Below are positions 46,701 through 56,698 of a stretch of DNA of 64,000 nt, piece by piece. Position 1 is the first letter of the stretch, and every line of letters starts with the position of its first letter. Location of the stretch: NCBI GenBank assembly GCA_020137815.1, contig CM035360.1:6397059-6461058 (forward strand), read 5' to 3'. The position numbers and the translations under genes were made by a program. The notes beneath the pieces are model-generated. The model was not told the origin of the DNA. It did not search any database and saw nothing but the letters and a program-made list of their open reading frames with translations. Source of the stretch: Hormiphora californensis (Eukaryota > Ctenophora > Tentaculata > Cydippida > Pleurobrachiidae).

Positions 46701-48766
46701 AGAAACTGTCAGAGCTGCTGTAAGAAGAGAGAAGGCTTCCACTGCAGCAGCAGGACGCGAATTAAGATCAGAAGTGAAATATGATCTCCCTAACACATAA
46801 CTAAGTCAGATAGCTAAAACAGAGAGAAGGAGGAATGAGCTGTTTTAAGACTAAAAGGCTGCACAGAGGGCGGAGAAGACAAATTAAAGACCATTCCGCG
46901 GTGTGAAACTTAAAACTGCAGCATGATAGCTTATCAGTTTATAGGAAGAAGGTATACCGGAGACAGCTATATAATTGGTTAAATGAAAACTCAGCTTATC
47001 AGTGCGATGGTCTTGAATGGTAGGGAACTCACGAATATACGAGTAATTTTATTAGAGGATCTACCGGGGAAGTTTGTACCGCAAATGAGGGGACGATATG
47101 CTGTTATGCTCTCTGTTGTGTGATATCCCAGTCGCAAGTGTGATTACATTAATTAAATCTACTATATTGTACTTCCTTCTGTTCTCAATAACCCATTGTT
47201 CATTTTGTTCATATTGTTCTTGTTGTATGTAGATTCGAAATAAGGTTCATCAATCATCGTGTGTGTTATGTATGACCGTAGCTACTTACAAGGGGATCCT
47301 TTTACCTATATTCCTATATTCCTGGAACCCTATCATAAACTTTTTTAAACTTCAAAAAACTTACCCGTTCGTTATCGAGCATGTTGAAGACAAAGTCAAT
47401 GACGACCTCATCCTCAAATCCCAAGATATCACTAATCCTCTGGGATATCCAGGGCTTTACCGTATCAACAGACACCTTCTCCATGTCAATCTGGGGGTGG
47501 GGTGTTATTAGGTGGGGCTGGGGGTCAGGATAGTGAATATAGTGGGATGTTATTAAGTGGGGCTGGGGGTCAGGATAGTGAATCTGGCCAGATTCACCCA
47601 ATAACACGGGACCCACCACCCAGATCTGGGTGTTGTGTTATTGGGTGATGGGGGAAGAATAAAGTGAGAATAGTGAGTAATTTCTGTGTGAAACAGCCCA
47701 GTGGCAGGGTTTGCCACCCAGAAAGCTTGAAAAAAATTGGTGTGTTATGATTTCTACCTTGGTTTCAAGGGTCGGTTCAAACTTCATCTGTGCACGGAGT
47801 TTCTTTTGCTTGTCTTTAAACCTGAGAAAGATGGAGTTAGATTCATGTTTCACTGCACAGAATGAGATGGAGATTATAGGTAAATGTAGGACAGTAGTGT
47901 GTGAAACTAGGGAGTGTGAAATGAGGGAGTGTGAAATGAGGGAGTGTGAAATGAGGGAGTGTGTGAAATGAGGGAGTGTGTGAAATGAGGGAGTGTGAAA
48001 TGAGGGAGTGTGAAATGAGGGAGTGTGAAATGAGGGAGTGTATGAAATGATGGAGTGTGTGAAATGAGGGAGTGTGTGAAATGAGGGAGTGTGAAATGAG
48101 GGAGTGTATGAAATGATGGAGTGTGTGAAATGAGGGAGTGTGTGAAATGAGGGAGTGTGAAATGAGGGAGTGTGAAATGAGGGAGTGTGTGAAATGAGGG
48201 AGTGTGTGAAATGAGGGAGTGTGAAATGAGGGAGTGTGAAATGAGGGAGTGTGAAATGAGGGAGTGTATGAAATGATGGAGTGTGTGAAATGAGGGAGTG
48301 TGTGAAATGAGGGAGTGTGAAATGAGGGAGTGTATGAAATGATGGAGTGTGTGAAATGATGGAGTGTGTGAAATGAGGGAGTGTGAAATGAGGGAGTGTG
48401 TGAAATGAGGGAGTGTGTGAAATGAGGGAGTGTGTGAAATGAGGGAGTGTGAAATGAGGGAGTGTGAAATGAGGGAGTGTGAAATGAGGGAGTGTGAAAT
48501 GAGGGAGTGTGTGAAATGAGGGAGTGTGAAATGAGGGAGTGTGTGAAATGAGTGAGTGTGAAATGAGGGAGTGTGTGAAATGAGGGAGTGTGTGAAATGA
48601 GGGAGTGTGAAATGAGGGAGTGTGAAATGAGGGAGTGTGTGAAATGAGGGAGTGTGAAATGAGGGAGTGTGTGAAATGAGGGAGTGTGAAATGAGGGAGT
48701 GTGAAATGAGGGTTACCTTGCGTCCTGGTTAGCACTGGTTCCTCTAAAGAATACTCCATCACCCAT
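39511..48766 (-). CDS. SRRM1: Serine/arginine repetitive matrix protein 1 (splicing coactivator)
   Basis: Exons recognised 5' to 3': 48717-48766 (MGDGVFFRGTSANQDAR), 47758-47821, 47365-47490, 44421-44538, 44047-44189, 43460-43704, 43094-43273, about 40775-40893 and 39511-40624. The PWI domain spans exons 3-4 (KPWISQRISDILGFEDEVV; GFLQARPAREFMGELW); it binds nucleic acid and ties SRRM1 to splicing and exon-junction complexes. Arg/Ser, Ser/Pro-Arg and Lys-rich tracts follow, with a conserved end LRKRALQSLKKVK. The exon at 40775-40893 does not join its 5' neighbour in one frame: the neighbour ends in phase 2, while the downstream-compatible frame needs another phase, so an exon is missing or a base is wrong. 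Introns host a minisatellite, a UGT pseudogene and a BTB gene. Confidence 0.93.
40654..40762. repeat. (GA)n microsatellite in an SRRM1 intron
   Basis: GA dinucleotide run between the SRRM1 exons 39511-40624 and 40775-40893. It is CT-rich on the sense strand. Confidence 0.95.
41357..42865 (-). CDS. BTB/POZ-domain protein, intronless, inside an SRRM1 intron
   Basis: An uninterrupted 502-codon frame starts MAVQKCTVPMDFGRHN. Residues about 20-115 have the BTB layout: a LNDLQLICRGGEIVRSSSFP start, then LVMSDLV, VLCFVEACYTGTVEV and INKLSAVFKVQWMVEECKQF. A helical BACK-like region follows (about 115-260). The C-terminal half is unassigned and has GLMWSEIMPS and MGLYYGG. BTB proteins commonly act as cullin-3 substrate adaptors or transcription regulators. 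The gene lies on the same strand as SRRM1, between its exons at 40893 and 43094. The lack of introns suggests a retrocopy or lineage-specific expansion. The frame is intact, so it may be functional. Confidence 0.8.
   Translation of the reverse strand: MAVQKCTVPMDFGRHNLEKNGLNDLQLICRGGEIVRSSSFPLAMNSLVMSDLVGDQGMKELDVEEFSHSSVLCFVEACYTGTVEVTIENFREINKLSAVFKVQWMVEECKQFYTNLCIDLNLDSLELVVFLFEEAAYIIKERNDRDLFDSLNLRIMGFPTLRLALVKDLISRDPNKQEYVNTELCLSLANSKEVAVLYEWLIENFEGKPHPVKLTDVEKRFLTLPSLTLCFQADPAVYQRLLATVQRSLSKDDLVSVFEIFGSVALTPSASSVLQISTPGNSITYPIEIPGLAHCKSFLDAVKVVDKEPKISSNSQLIPSLDYCSKMFDETSSPAIDDAVSRAIQKRQNSTTRSYSGVKRYGLMWSEIMPSQLPCQISKHFIMGLYYGGSSCPENPPDSGKYCKMAVDVSMTITDYETWPDITIKLVEDQAVLAAKRNVHFHQDPELLQYISVGQNLGNGKETDFTFCVDRSTATGSLINEFYRSLYSGEIDLIIRWTALKH
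44362..44383. mobile_element. 22-bp palindromic insert with 7-bp direct repeats
   Basis: Reads TGTCAG, a 9-base core AGCATTGGC, CTGACA, then G, flanked by TTGCAAT at 44355-44361 and 44384-44390. It lies in the SRRM1 intron between exons 44047-44189 and 44421-44538. Confidence 0.5.
45006..46601 (-). pseudogene. UDP-glucuronosyltransferase-like gene, intronless, with two frameshifts
   Basis: A signal-peptide-like start (MLLPVVLFLLVSPVHPA) leads into a GT1-family N-terminal domain open to about 45718. There the frame breaks at DFIDSPPG (about one base short). It resumes through FTEGQFSW and WAPQQSLL, then breaks again near 45519 (one base extra) before LFVSHCGNNG, the donor-binding signature. 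The last part, VPVLCLPVFADQ, ends with a membrane segment (LGVLLFGVILIIGLNV) and a basic KKKQ tail, as in ER-anchored UGTs. Total length (about 532 codons) equals a normal UGT, so there are no introns. UGTs glycosylate small lipophilic molecules. It lies in the 2.8-kb SRRM1 intron at 44539-47364. It is either a decayed retrocopy or an intact gene with two consensus errors. Confidence 0.82.
47898..48711. repeat. 15/17-bp minisatellite filling SRRM1 intron 1
   Basis: About 50 copies of GTGAAATGAGGGAGT, with or without an extra GT, and a few TATGAAATGATGG variants. It occupies nearly all of intron 1 (47822-48716). It makes a long spurious frame on the minus strand. Confidence 0.96.
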
Positions 48767-49170
48767 TTCAACACTCACTAATAACTAGGAGATAGAGATG
48801 TTATTATGTGAAATAGTCGTTTCTTTCAGTGTTGAAAGATTGTAAGGGGGTAGTAATAAAACACGGGGAATTTTCTATAAAAGAACTGTTTTACACACAA
48901 AGCTACAACATATAACATTTTTAGTCGGGGGAAATAAGAGAATTACCCCATTATCGGTTTACTTCATAAAACTAATGCTACATCCCCAAAATAATACACT
49001 TTTCACTTTAAAACTAGAATACAAACTTGCTTAAAATATTAATATAACATTCCGCTAATAAGAAAACAAAAAAACCTTACAATAATAACAGAAACATGAT
49101 TTAGAATTATCTATGAAGTGAGGAGTGAGACTTGACCAGCACTAAAACCCACTACAAACATCTTTTCTAT

Positions 49171-50162
49171 TTATCGTTGTGGGGTACGGGATGCAAAACA
49201 TGTTCCCAGGTACTTGCCCTTGTAGACATGAGCAATTAGCCAGAATTCTAGGTCTCCAATGGTAACGGGAATGTTAACCACGCCATTCTCTTTACCATAA
49301 ACCCATGCAATGGTGTATAGAGCCATCTCAAATTCAGGGGATGTACCGAGCAGAGTGCCCCCAACATATTTCACAGCTCCATCATCAGTATCTTCTAGGT
49401 CTTCATCCCAGGAAAATTGGATTGTAATCATAAAGTCTGTGTCCTGGGTTCGTTTTCCACCGATAAACCCACGGTAGTCAACTTTACCCATTTTCTCCAA
49501 CCTGTGGAAATAAGAGTTTTAGTGAGATAAAAAGGGTAATTTTAGAGTGAAATCTATTTTATCAGGCTAATAGGATCAGTTTCCTCGAGCCACTCATATA
49601 AGTCAGGTGTCTAACAATCTCACCTATAAAACTGTATCCAGTTATGGAACCCTATCACGCTTCCATTCCTAATCTCCCCCACGAACACATGTTCAAACCC
49701 AGAGGAATCCCCGCTCCGTCCCCTGGCCCTGCCCCTCTTGTAAAGGGTAAACCAGACATCCCATAACCAGTCTTTAAATTCCTCCTCGTCAGCAGGTGCC
49801 CAGCCCTTACCAACCAAATACTCCTGGGCAATCTGCATGGGTCTACTCCCCACGACCACGTCAATAAACTTCTTCATCTCGATAATTTCATGTTTTGTCA
49901 TCACCTCTTCCACCCCCACTGCACTCTCGTAATTGTCCAGTAGATCGTAGAACCGTTTGTAACTCTCCCGTTCAAAGAGCTCTTCACTGACATACTCCAT
50001 GAGAGGTTCACTGCATTTGTCCTGTGATTGGTCCCTTGTAAATGTTCTCCTACCCATATTTAGTACCAGATCTTCGCCTACCGTTGCCCTGTTGTCATCT
50101 TCAGTCCACATTTGGAGCAAAACCTCTGAGAGCTCCTCGATCGGTTCGAAATCGTCCCCCAT
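49171..50162 (-). CDS. ENDOU: EndoU-family poly(U)-specific endoribonuclease
   Basis: Two exons, 49624-50162 and 49171-49501 (stop 49171-49173), join in phase to give 289 residues. The XendoU/PP11 domain fills the protein. The two catalytic histidines are in [10 protein letters not shown] and GFHNWIQFY, and the catalytic Lys is in AVKYVGG ahead of [14 protein letters not shown]. EndoU enzymes are Mn2+-dependent RNases that cut at uridines; XendoU releases intron-encoded snoRNAs. The chosen ATG (50160-50162) gives [13 protein letters not shown] with no signal peptide. The same frame stays open upstream and encodes a hydrophobic run ([13 protein letters not shown]) but has no Met there, so an upstream exon cannot be excluded. 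It lies about 400 bases 5' of SRRM1. Confident assignment. Confidence 0.92.
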
Positions 50163-50813
50163 TTTGGTTGGACGGAGGTACAAATACGCAGCTAAAACGA
50201 TGAAAAGGTAAAACGGATGAAATTCCAGTTTAAAAGTAGATAATCACTGATCGAACTGGTAATAAACAGACGCAAAAGACGGATTTTAATTTTTTGACGA
50301 CTTTTTAAAATTCTTTAAAAACATTTGTTGCCTTTTTGATGATGAAGCTCGAATCAAAATATTAATTTAAAGATTGCGCGCGCGATATCTTTGTGCGCGT
50401 TAGAAAGCGTCGCAAAGACGTTTTCTTAGCGCGTTTCACTACTTTGGCCTTATTTGAAGAGCTAGAGATAAAGTTTGGCCCTACTCATATGGAATACCTC
50501 CTGGCTCCATACCTCCATTAATAAACCACTTTAATACAAGTAAAATAGCTTTTTTTCAAATAAAATTGAACTCTGATCGGGCAAATAACTGAACAACCAA
50601 CTTAGATTAAGAAATCCGATACGAAGCGATCGGTTTCGGTCTCACTCCCTGTCTCCGGCTGCCAGTAACAGAATAACATACAAATAATGAATCAACATAA
50701 TACGAACTCGTCTAATTTCTTAGACGTAACCAAGCCCATCGTTAAAACGGGAAATATCAATGTAATATCGCACTTTTATATCCATCTCTTTTAATCAAAA
50801 CAATGCTGCAGTT
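50163..50813. other. Intergenic between ENDOU and TOPBP1
   Basis: No exon seen. It contains a CpG-rich stretch near 50375-50440 (GCGCGCGCGATATC) that may be part of the ENDOU promoter. Confidence 0.4.
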
Positions 50814-53800
50814 TCACGTGAGATAAAGTCGGTGGAAATAATCTCTCAACTTCTGGATAGGGTCCATGTGTTTTTTTGCTAACTTTTTGACCTGAAAACA
50901 ATAAAATAAGAAAGTGGATAACCAGCATGAACATGCATGCATTAACCAATCGACAATTTCAAGTTCAAAAGTTTCAGAACAAGTGAAAATCACGTACAAA
51001 ATTTACAAACCACGTACATTCGTTGCCGTTTGGAGGGGGTTCCATTTCCACCATTATGGTGATCGAGAGATCTCTTCTGCTGTGACGAGGAGCCCACTAA
51101 CTGGGACCGGGAGGTGACCTGGTAAGCTTGGAGGAGGCGCTCCTTTGCACCATACACTAAATAGTCAGGGATGTAGTCCAGCATTACACAAGTCGCACCC
51201 GCTTCCAGGAGGGCACCCACTGGTAACTCTGAGGGAACGAGGGGGTTAGAGACATTGTGAAGATTAGGCAAACTTGACTAGAATAGCAGGACTGTTTCCC
51301 TTTTTTTAAGACCAGGCCTTTGCATTTGGTTGGACTAATGGTCTCGTAAACAACTGACAACAGCCATACTTGACCCTCACCGCACAATAACAACAACAAC
51401 CAAAGCAGTGTTTAGTTACCGTGTTTCTACATTTCTACAATTAAACCTACCGTGTTTGTTGGAACACCGTGTGTCCACCAGGGCATGTGTGGTGCCGGTG
51501 AGGACAGAAAAGGGTGGTTTTTCTTGGATCACCACCCCGCCACCCGCTGTTATAATCCCTGGGGAGGTGGGTGGGTGAAGAGGGAGATATAGAGAGAGAC
51601 ATGTATGGAGATAGAGAGAAGGGGAGATATAGCTGCGAGAGAGAAATATACCTTTAAAGTTTTTGATTTTCGATTCAGAACAACATAAAATTACTCTCCA
51701 CCCATCGAAAGCCTTCTGATCTCGCCATTTCCCACTTGCTTTTGCCAGGTTTTTATCCTTGCCTGTAGAAAATTTAAATCAGTCACTCCGTGAAGATATG
51801 CCTTCTTGAAGATATGCCTTCTTGAAGATATGCCTTCTTGAAGATATGCCTTCTTGAAGATATGCCTTCTTGAAGATATGCCTTCTTGAAGATATGCCTT
51901 CTTGAAGATATGCCTTCTTGAAGATATGCCTTCTTGAAGATATGGTTTCTTGAAGATATGCCTTCTTGAAGATATGCCTTCTTGAAGATATGGTTTCTTG
52001 AAGATATGCCTTCTTGAAGATATGCCTTCTTGAAGATATGGTTTCTGAGGAGTATGGTGAGTGGATTGGCCGACCAGAACAATGGACAACTGACCGATGG
52101 TGGCAGTGTTCTGGTTTATATCAGAGTTACGTCTCATCACGATCTATGACATCTAACAAACCTTCGTAGTTGTCAGAGAACTTGTCAAGAGTAAACTGAG
52201 TCTCATCCAGCCACTCTCCCTTCTCCCGACATGCATCTATGTAGCTGGGGTGGAGGATTCGGCAGCCAGCTGCTATTGCTGAGAGATACTTCTCGTTTCG
52301 ACTGGGTTTCCGGGCCTGGGGAAATAAGTTGTTAGTTCTGAAACCTGTGTCCTGTAGACCCCCTTTCGTCACCATGGAAACGTAAAACGGGGGGGGGGGG
52401 GGGGGAGCCTAGCCGGGGGGGGGGGGGGTAATCATGGTGACAAATGGTGACAAATGGTGACATATGGTGACAAATGGTGATGGTGACATGACCAAAATTT
52501 TGAGATGAGTCACCATTTGACACCATTCTCTCTGGAGCTTCCTACAGGCATAATATGATGTTATGGGACATAATATGATGTTATGGGACACTGGGGGACA
52601 CTTCTACCAAGTTTCAAGTCGATTGGATGTAATTAAGGGGTCACAGGTGGTTAATTGCGCTTTTATGTGTTGTGCGAGGGAGGCACACCCTCAACGTGAC
52701 TTTCGGGAAGTTTTAGCGGTCAAAAACACTACTAGCCGATCCGGAATGGCCATGTTAACAACTTATGAACAGATATATCGGTCTAAAGAAATTAAAAATT
52801 TTTATCAAATTTCTTTAAAAATTTATAAGAAATTCTGCCGAAATCCGCATTTTTCGTCAAAAAATGGAGACAAATGGTGACAAATGGAGATAAATGGTGA
52901 CAAATGGTGACAAATGGTGATGGTGACATACCCTAAATGGTCAGATGAGTCACCATTTGTCACCATTTGTCACCATTTGTCACCATGATAACCCCCCCGC
53001 CTAGCCCTCCTCGTTTTATTGTAGCCTCTATACTAATGGTAGTAGTGGTAAACAAAGGCATCAATATTGGTTACCTACCACGAGGTGTGTGCAGCGTTTG
53101 TCGAAGTTAGAGGAGGGAAGGTATGTCCCACCTAGAACACTCAAAAGTGCTGGAAACTCATTCTTCTCTGATTCTGTCATTGCTGAAAAAGGATTCGTGA
53201 TCTCGACGAGAGGGTATATCGAGTATTGACCACATTTCTACGCCGGAACAGTAAGTAATATTTGGTCCAAGATTTGAAATGCTCTGATTATTTCTCTCTT
53301 TCTCAAGAACAACTACATCACATGTACTATCTGCAGATCACTCACCGCTCAGCATGAAGTTCCGAGTTGGTTTATCGTCATCTACAATGGTAGTGTCTTG
53401 GTCGGAGAGAGAGAAGTCTAGATCGTCCGGGTTGATGTCTCCTATCATCTCACGAACTTGCTCACTGTTCATCTGGGGAGGGGAGGGGGTCATGGGGATG
53501 TACTGAGATGATCGGGCCAGAGTCCAGGGGGTTTATGTAGAGCAGGGGCGGAGAGGTCATGTTTGTTAAGATACTGATTCACTTTAACATTGAAATAATA
53601 CCTCACCTGTTTTTGTTCCCGGGTTGGGGTAGATGCTGAACTGGGTGCTCCCCGGGGCGGGTTGGTGCTGATCAACGTATCATTTGGTGGGCAATCACGT
53701 GACTTCTGATCACGTGACATCTGATCACGTGTCTCCAGGTCACGTGTCTTGTCTTCCTCCTCTTTGCGTGCCAGGAACTCCGCACGTGCAGCCTGGCCGT

Positions 53801-56663
53801 CCTCATACGTCACTGACAGAGAGTGGTGGAGGGTAACTGGTACTGCGATACATAATATGTATTACATATGGTAGAAGGGGAGGGGTACATGGAGGAGAAT
53901 ATTTCTACAATTTATTACCAGCTGGTGGTGCCTGTGACATGAGCTGTTCCTCAGGTACAGGCATTGAGTTAATCCTCCTGATGGCGCTCCTCTTTACACG
54001 TCGAGGGGTACCTGGGAGTGAGTGAATCTGGTGTGGTTATCATGGTAATAGCAGACACCATGGTAACAGACACCATGGTAACCATAGTAACAGCAGACAC
54101 CATGGTTACCATGGTTACAGCAGACACCATGGTAACCATGGTAACAGCAGACACTAACACTATATATACCTGGTGCCACTAATCCACTATTTCCCTTCTC
54201 CTCAGTCTCCGTACTGGCGGGTACTATCTTCTCCATAAGTGCTATCTCCTGGAGAAGGTTGGCATCCAGGGAATACGGGTCCTCCTCCGAGTTATTAGCT
54301 GCTTTTGTAGGTGATATGGTGGTGGGTGATGGGACGGTGGGAGGAGGGAGGTGTGAAGGTGGGGGATCCAGAAGGGCAGTGTTATCAATATCAACAGCCT
54401 CCACTGGCTTATCTTCCGATACTGAGGTTATAGTTTAAATTACAAAGGGAGAGGATGGGGTAATTACTAATTTAGAAATATCATTTCCTTCCTAAGAGAG
54501 TACCCTACAAACTGCGAATAGTTTCCATGACTTACCAGACAAATTCAGGGTCCGTTTGGGGTCGTATCCAGGAGGGAATTCTGTCTCTGGTAGCCGCTGT
54601 CCCTGTTCGTTACACGATACTAACCAATAACACGATACCACCTTCTTACCCTCTTTCAATGCCTTCTCTATAATACTGTCTTTAGGGCGCTGTGAGGGGG
54701 GGGGGGGTTGTTAGGCATCAAAAGGAGTGGAGATGAAGCTAACTATACAAGGGAGGATAATTAACAATTATTAATTATTCCCAGGAGGTAAATATCATAT
54801 TGCCCATCATACCACAAATGATATGTGTTGTCGTCCTATCCAGATAGTTCTTGGTGACAGCCCCGTTCTTCCTCGCCATGGCCTTCAGCTCCACTAGTGG
54901 CACCTCAGTGGGCCTCTGTTTGATCACCAGGGTAACGCCAGCCAGAACACGTGTCTTCCCTGCTGCATTGGAGATGTTCCTCTTGAACATGGTGGGCAGA
55001 GAGCCAAGTGTTGTGTCGTTGTTAGAGGTTACAGCGGGGGAATCCAACATCTCAACCACTGAATCAACCTGAGACAGATTCTAGTAGTACTAGTACACTA
55101 ATGGATACTGGTTAGCTAAGGAAGCTAATAATGAGCTGAGCTGAGATTCTAGGTACTATAATACCACTATATATAGAATACACGTGTAACTAAAGGGATG
55201 TAGACCTAGTTTTTAGTTAAGTAGTACCTTGAGCCGGGAGTTTTTGATCTTGATTGGAGTCGCAAAACCGTCTTTGTCATGTTTTATTGAGACGCTCTCA
55301 GCCGTAACACGTACTTCCTTAGTACCATTAGGCATCTACGGGAGGATACAGTCTGTTGAAACTGTTGCGATATCATTTCTCACACCATATTTGAGCGATA
55401 TCATTTCTCACACCATATTTGGACAGATATAAATGTCACTTTCTGTTTTCCACGCAGAAAAAAAAACATGACAACTGTAATTTAAATTATATAATAGTTG
55501 CACGATAAACAAATTTAGTTGTCTAATGTGACCTACCTCTGAAAGGAGGACGGTGGCAGCTTTAGCGGCTGTTTTTGTTATGTCCTTAGGTTTCTTATGG
55601 TACGGATGGTGCTTATCCTGCGAGTTATTACTTTAGAACATCTGTTGAACACAAGGGGAATACCACCGCCCGAATATATAAAGTTTGCATGATAGACAAG
55701 AAATCCTAAATACCCTGAACACACTGAATACCCTGAATACCCTGAATACCCTGTTTATATGCTAACAATTTGAAACCTAGTGATAACTCATTTCAATGAC
55801 ACTGCAGATCATTGATTGAACTGGTGGGACTAGTACTCACCCCGTTCTCGTTCTCCTTAATTTCATAGTGAAATGTGTTGGGATCAATAAGGGAGAGGGT
55901 GGTGAGACACTGGTAAAGCCACCCAACCTGGAGAAAAGGGATACCCCAGTTTCGTGCAGCTCTCACTTTGGAGGTTGGTCGATTTACCTCGTCCTGCAGA
56001 AGGGAGGGGGAGGGAGAGTGAGGAAAGATAATTGCCTGTGAAGTGAAATCGGCCCACGTGCTCTAGAAAAAAAGACACCACTTTGGAGTTTTGTGGTTGT
56101 TACCAAAGTTTAATACCGGCCGCCAAAGTATGCACCTTGTAGACGAGATGTGTACAGGGCAAACAATCCCTTTTACTATCCTTGATCGGCTTTCTAGTGA
56201 AAACTCCTTGAGGGATTCCTCCCAGGACCTTTATCACCTCACACACATGGGCTAACTCATACCCAGAAAACTGAAACAAGGGAGATTGGTGATATGGAGA
56301 AGGTAAATCCCGATGTTAAGGGCTAAAATGCTCTCTCTTAGTTAAAGTAACGATCTCTTGCATCTCACCTGTGTATAACAAATGACGCAGTTTTTGAGGA
56401 CGTCACACTTGTCAGGCACGGGAGAGGGCGAGTAGAGGATGTGGCTAGTCAGGGAGACGATTTGTGATGCTTGGATACACCTAGGAGAGAGGGGTGGTGA
56501 AGAGGGACGGGAGAGAGAGAGAGAGAGAAGAGAGAGAGAGGAGAGAGAATAGAGATAGAGATGAGAGAGAGAGAGATAAGAGCTCTCTAGAAGATCTCTA
56601 GAGAGCTCTCGCTCTCTCTCTCGCTCGCTCCTCCTCTCCTCTCTCTCTCTCTGTCTCTCCTCG

Positions 56664-56698
<35 letters not shown>

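Noticed and set aside
47638-48774. 378-codon minus frame of FHTPS/SFHTL repeats
   Set aside because: Translation of the SRRM1 intron 1 minisatellite; true exons flank it.
51691-52140. 149-codon frame of KAYLQEGISSR repeats
   Set aside because: A 16-bp intronic minisatellite open in all minus frames, between two TOPBP1 exons.
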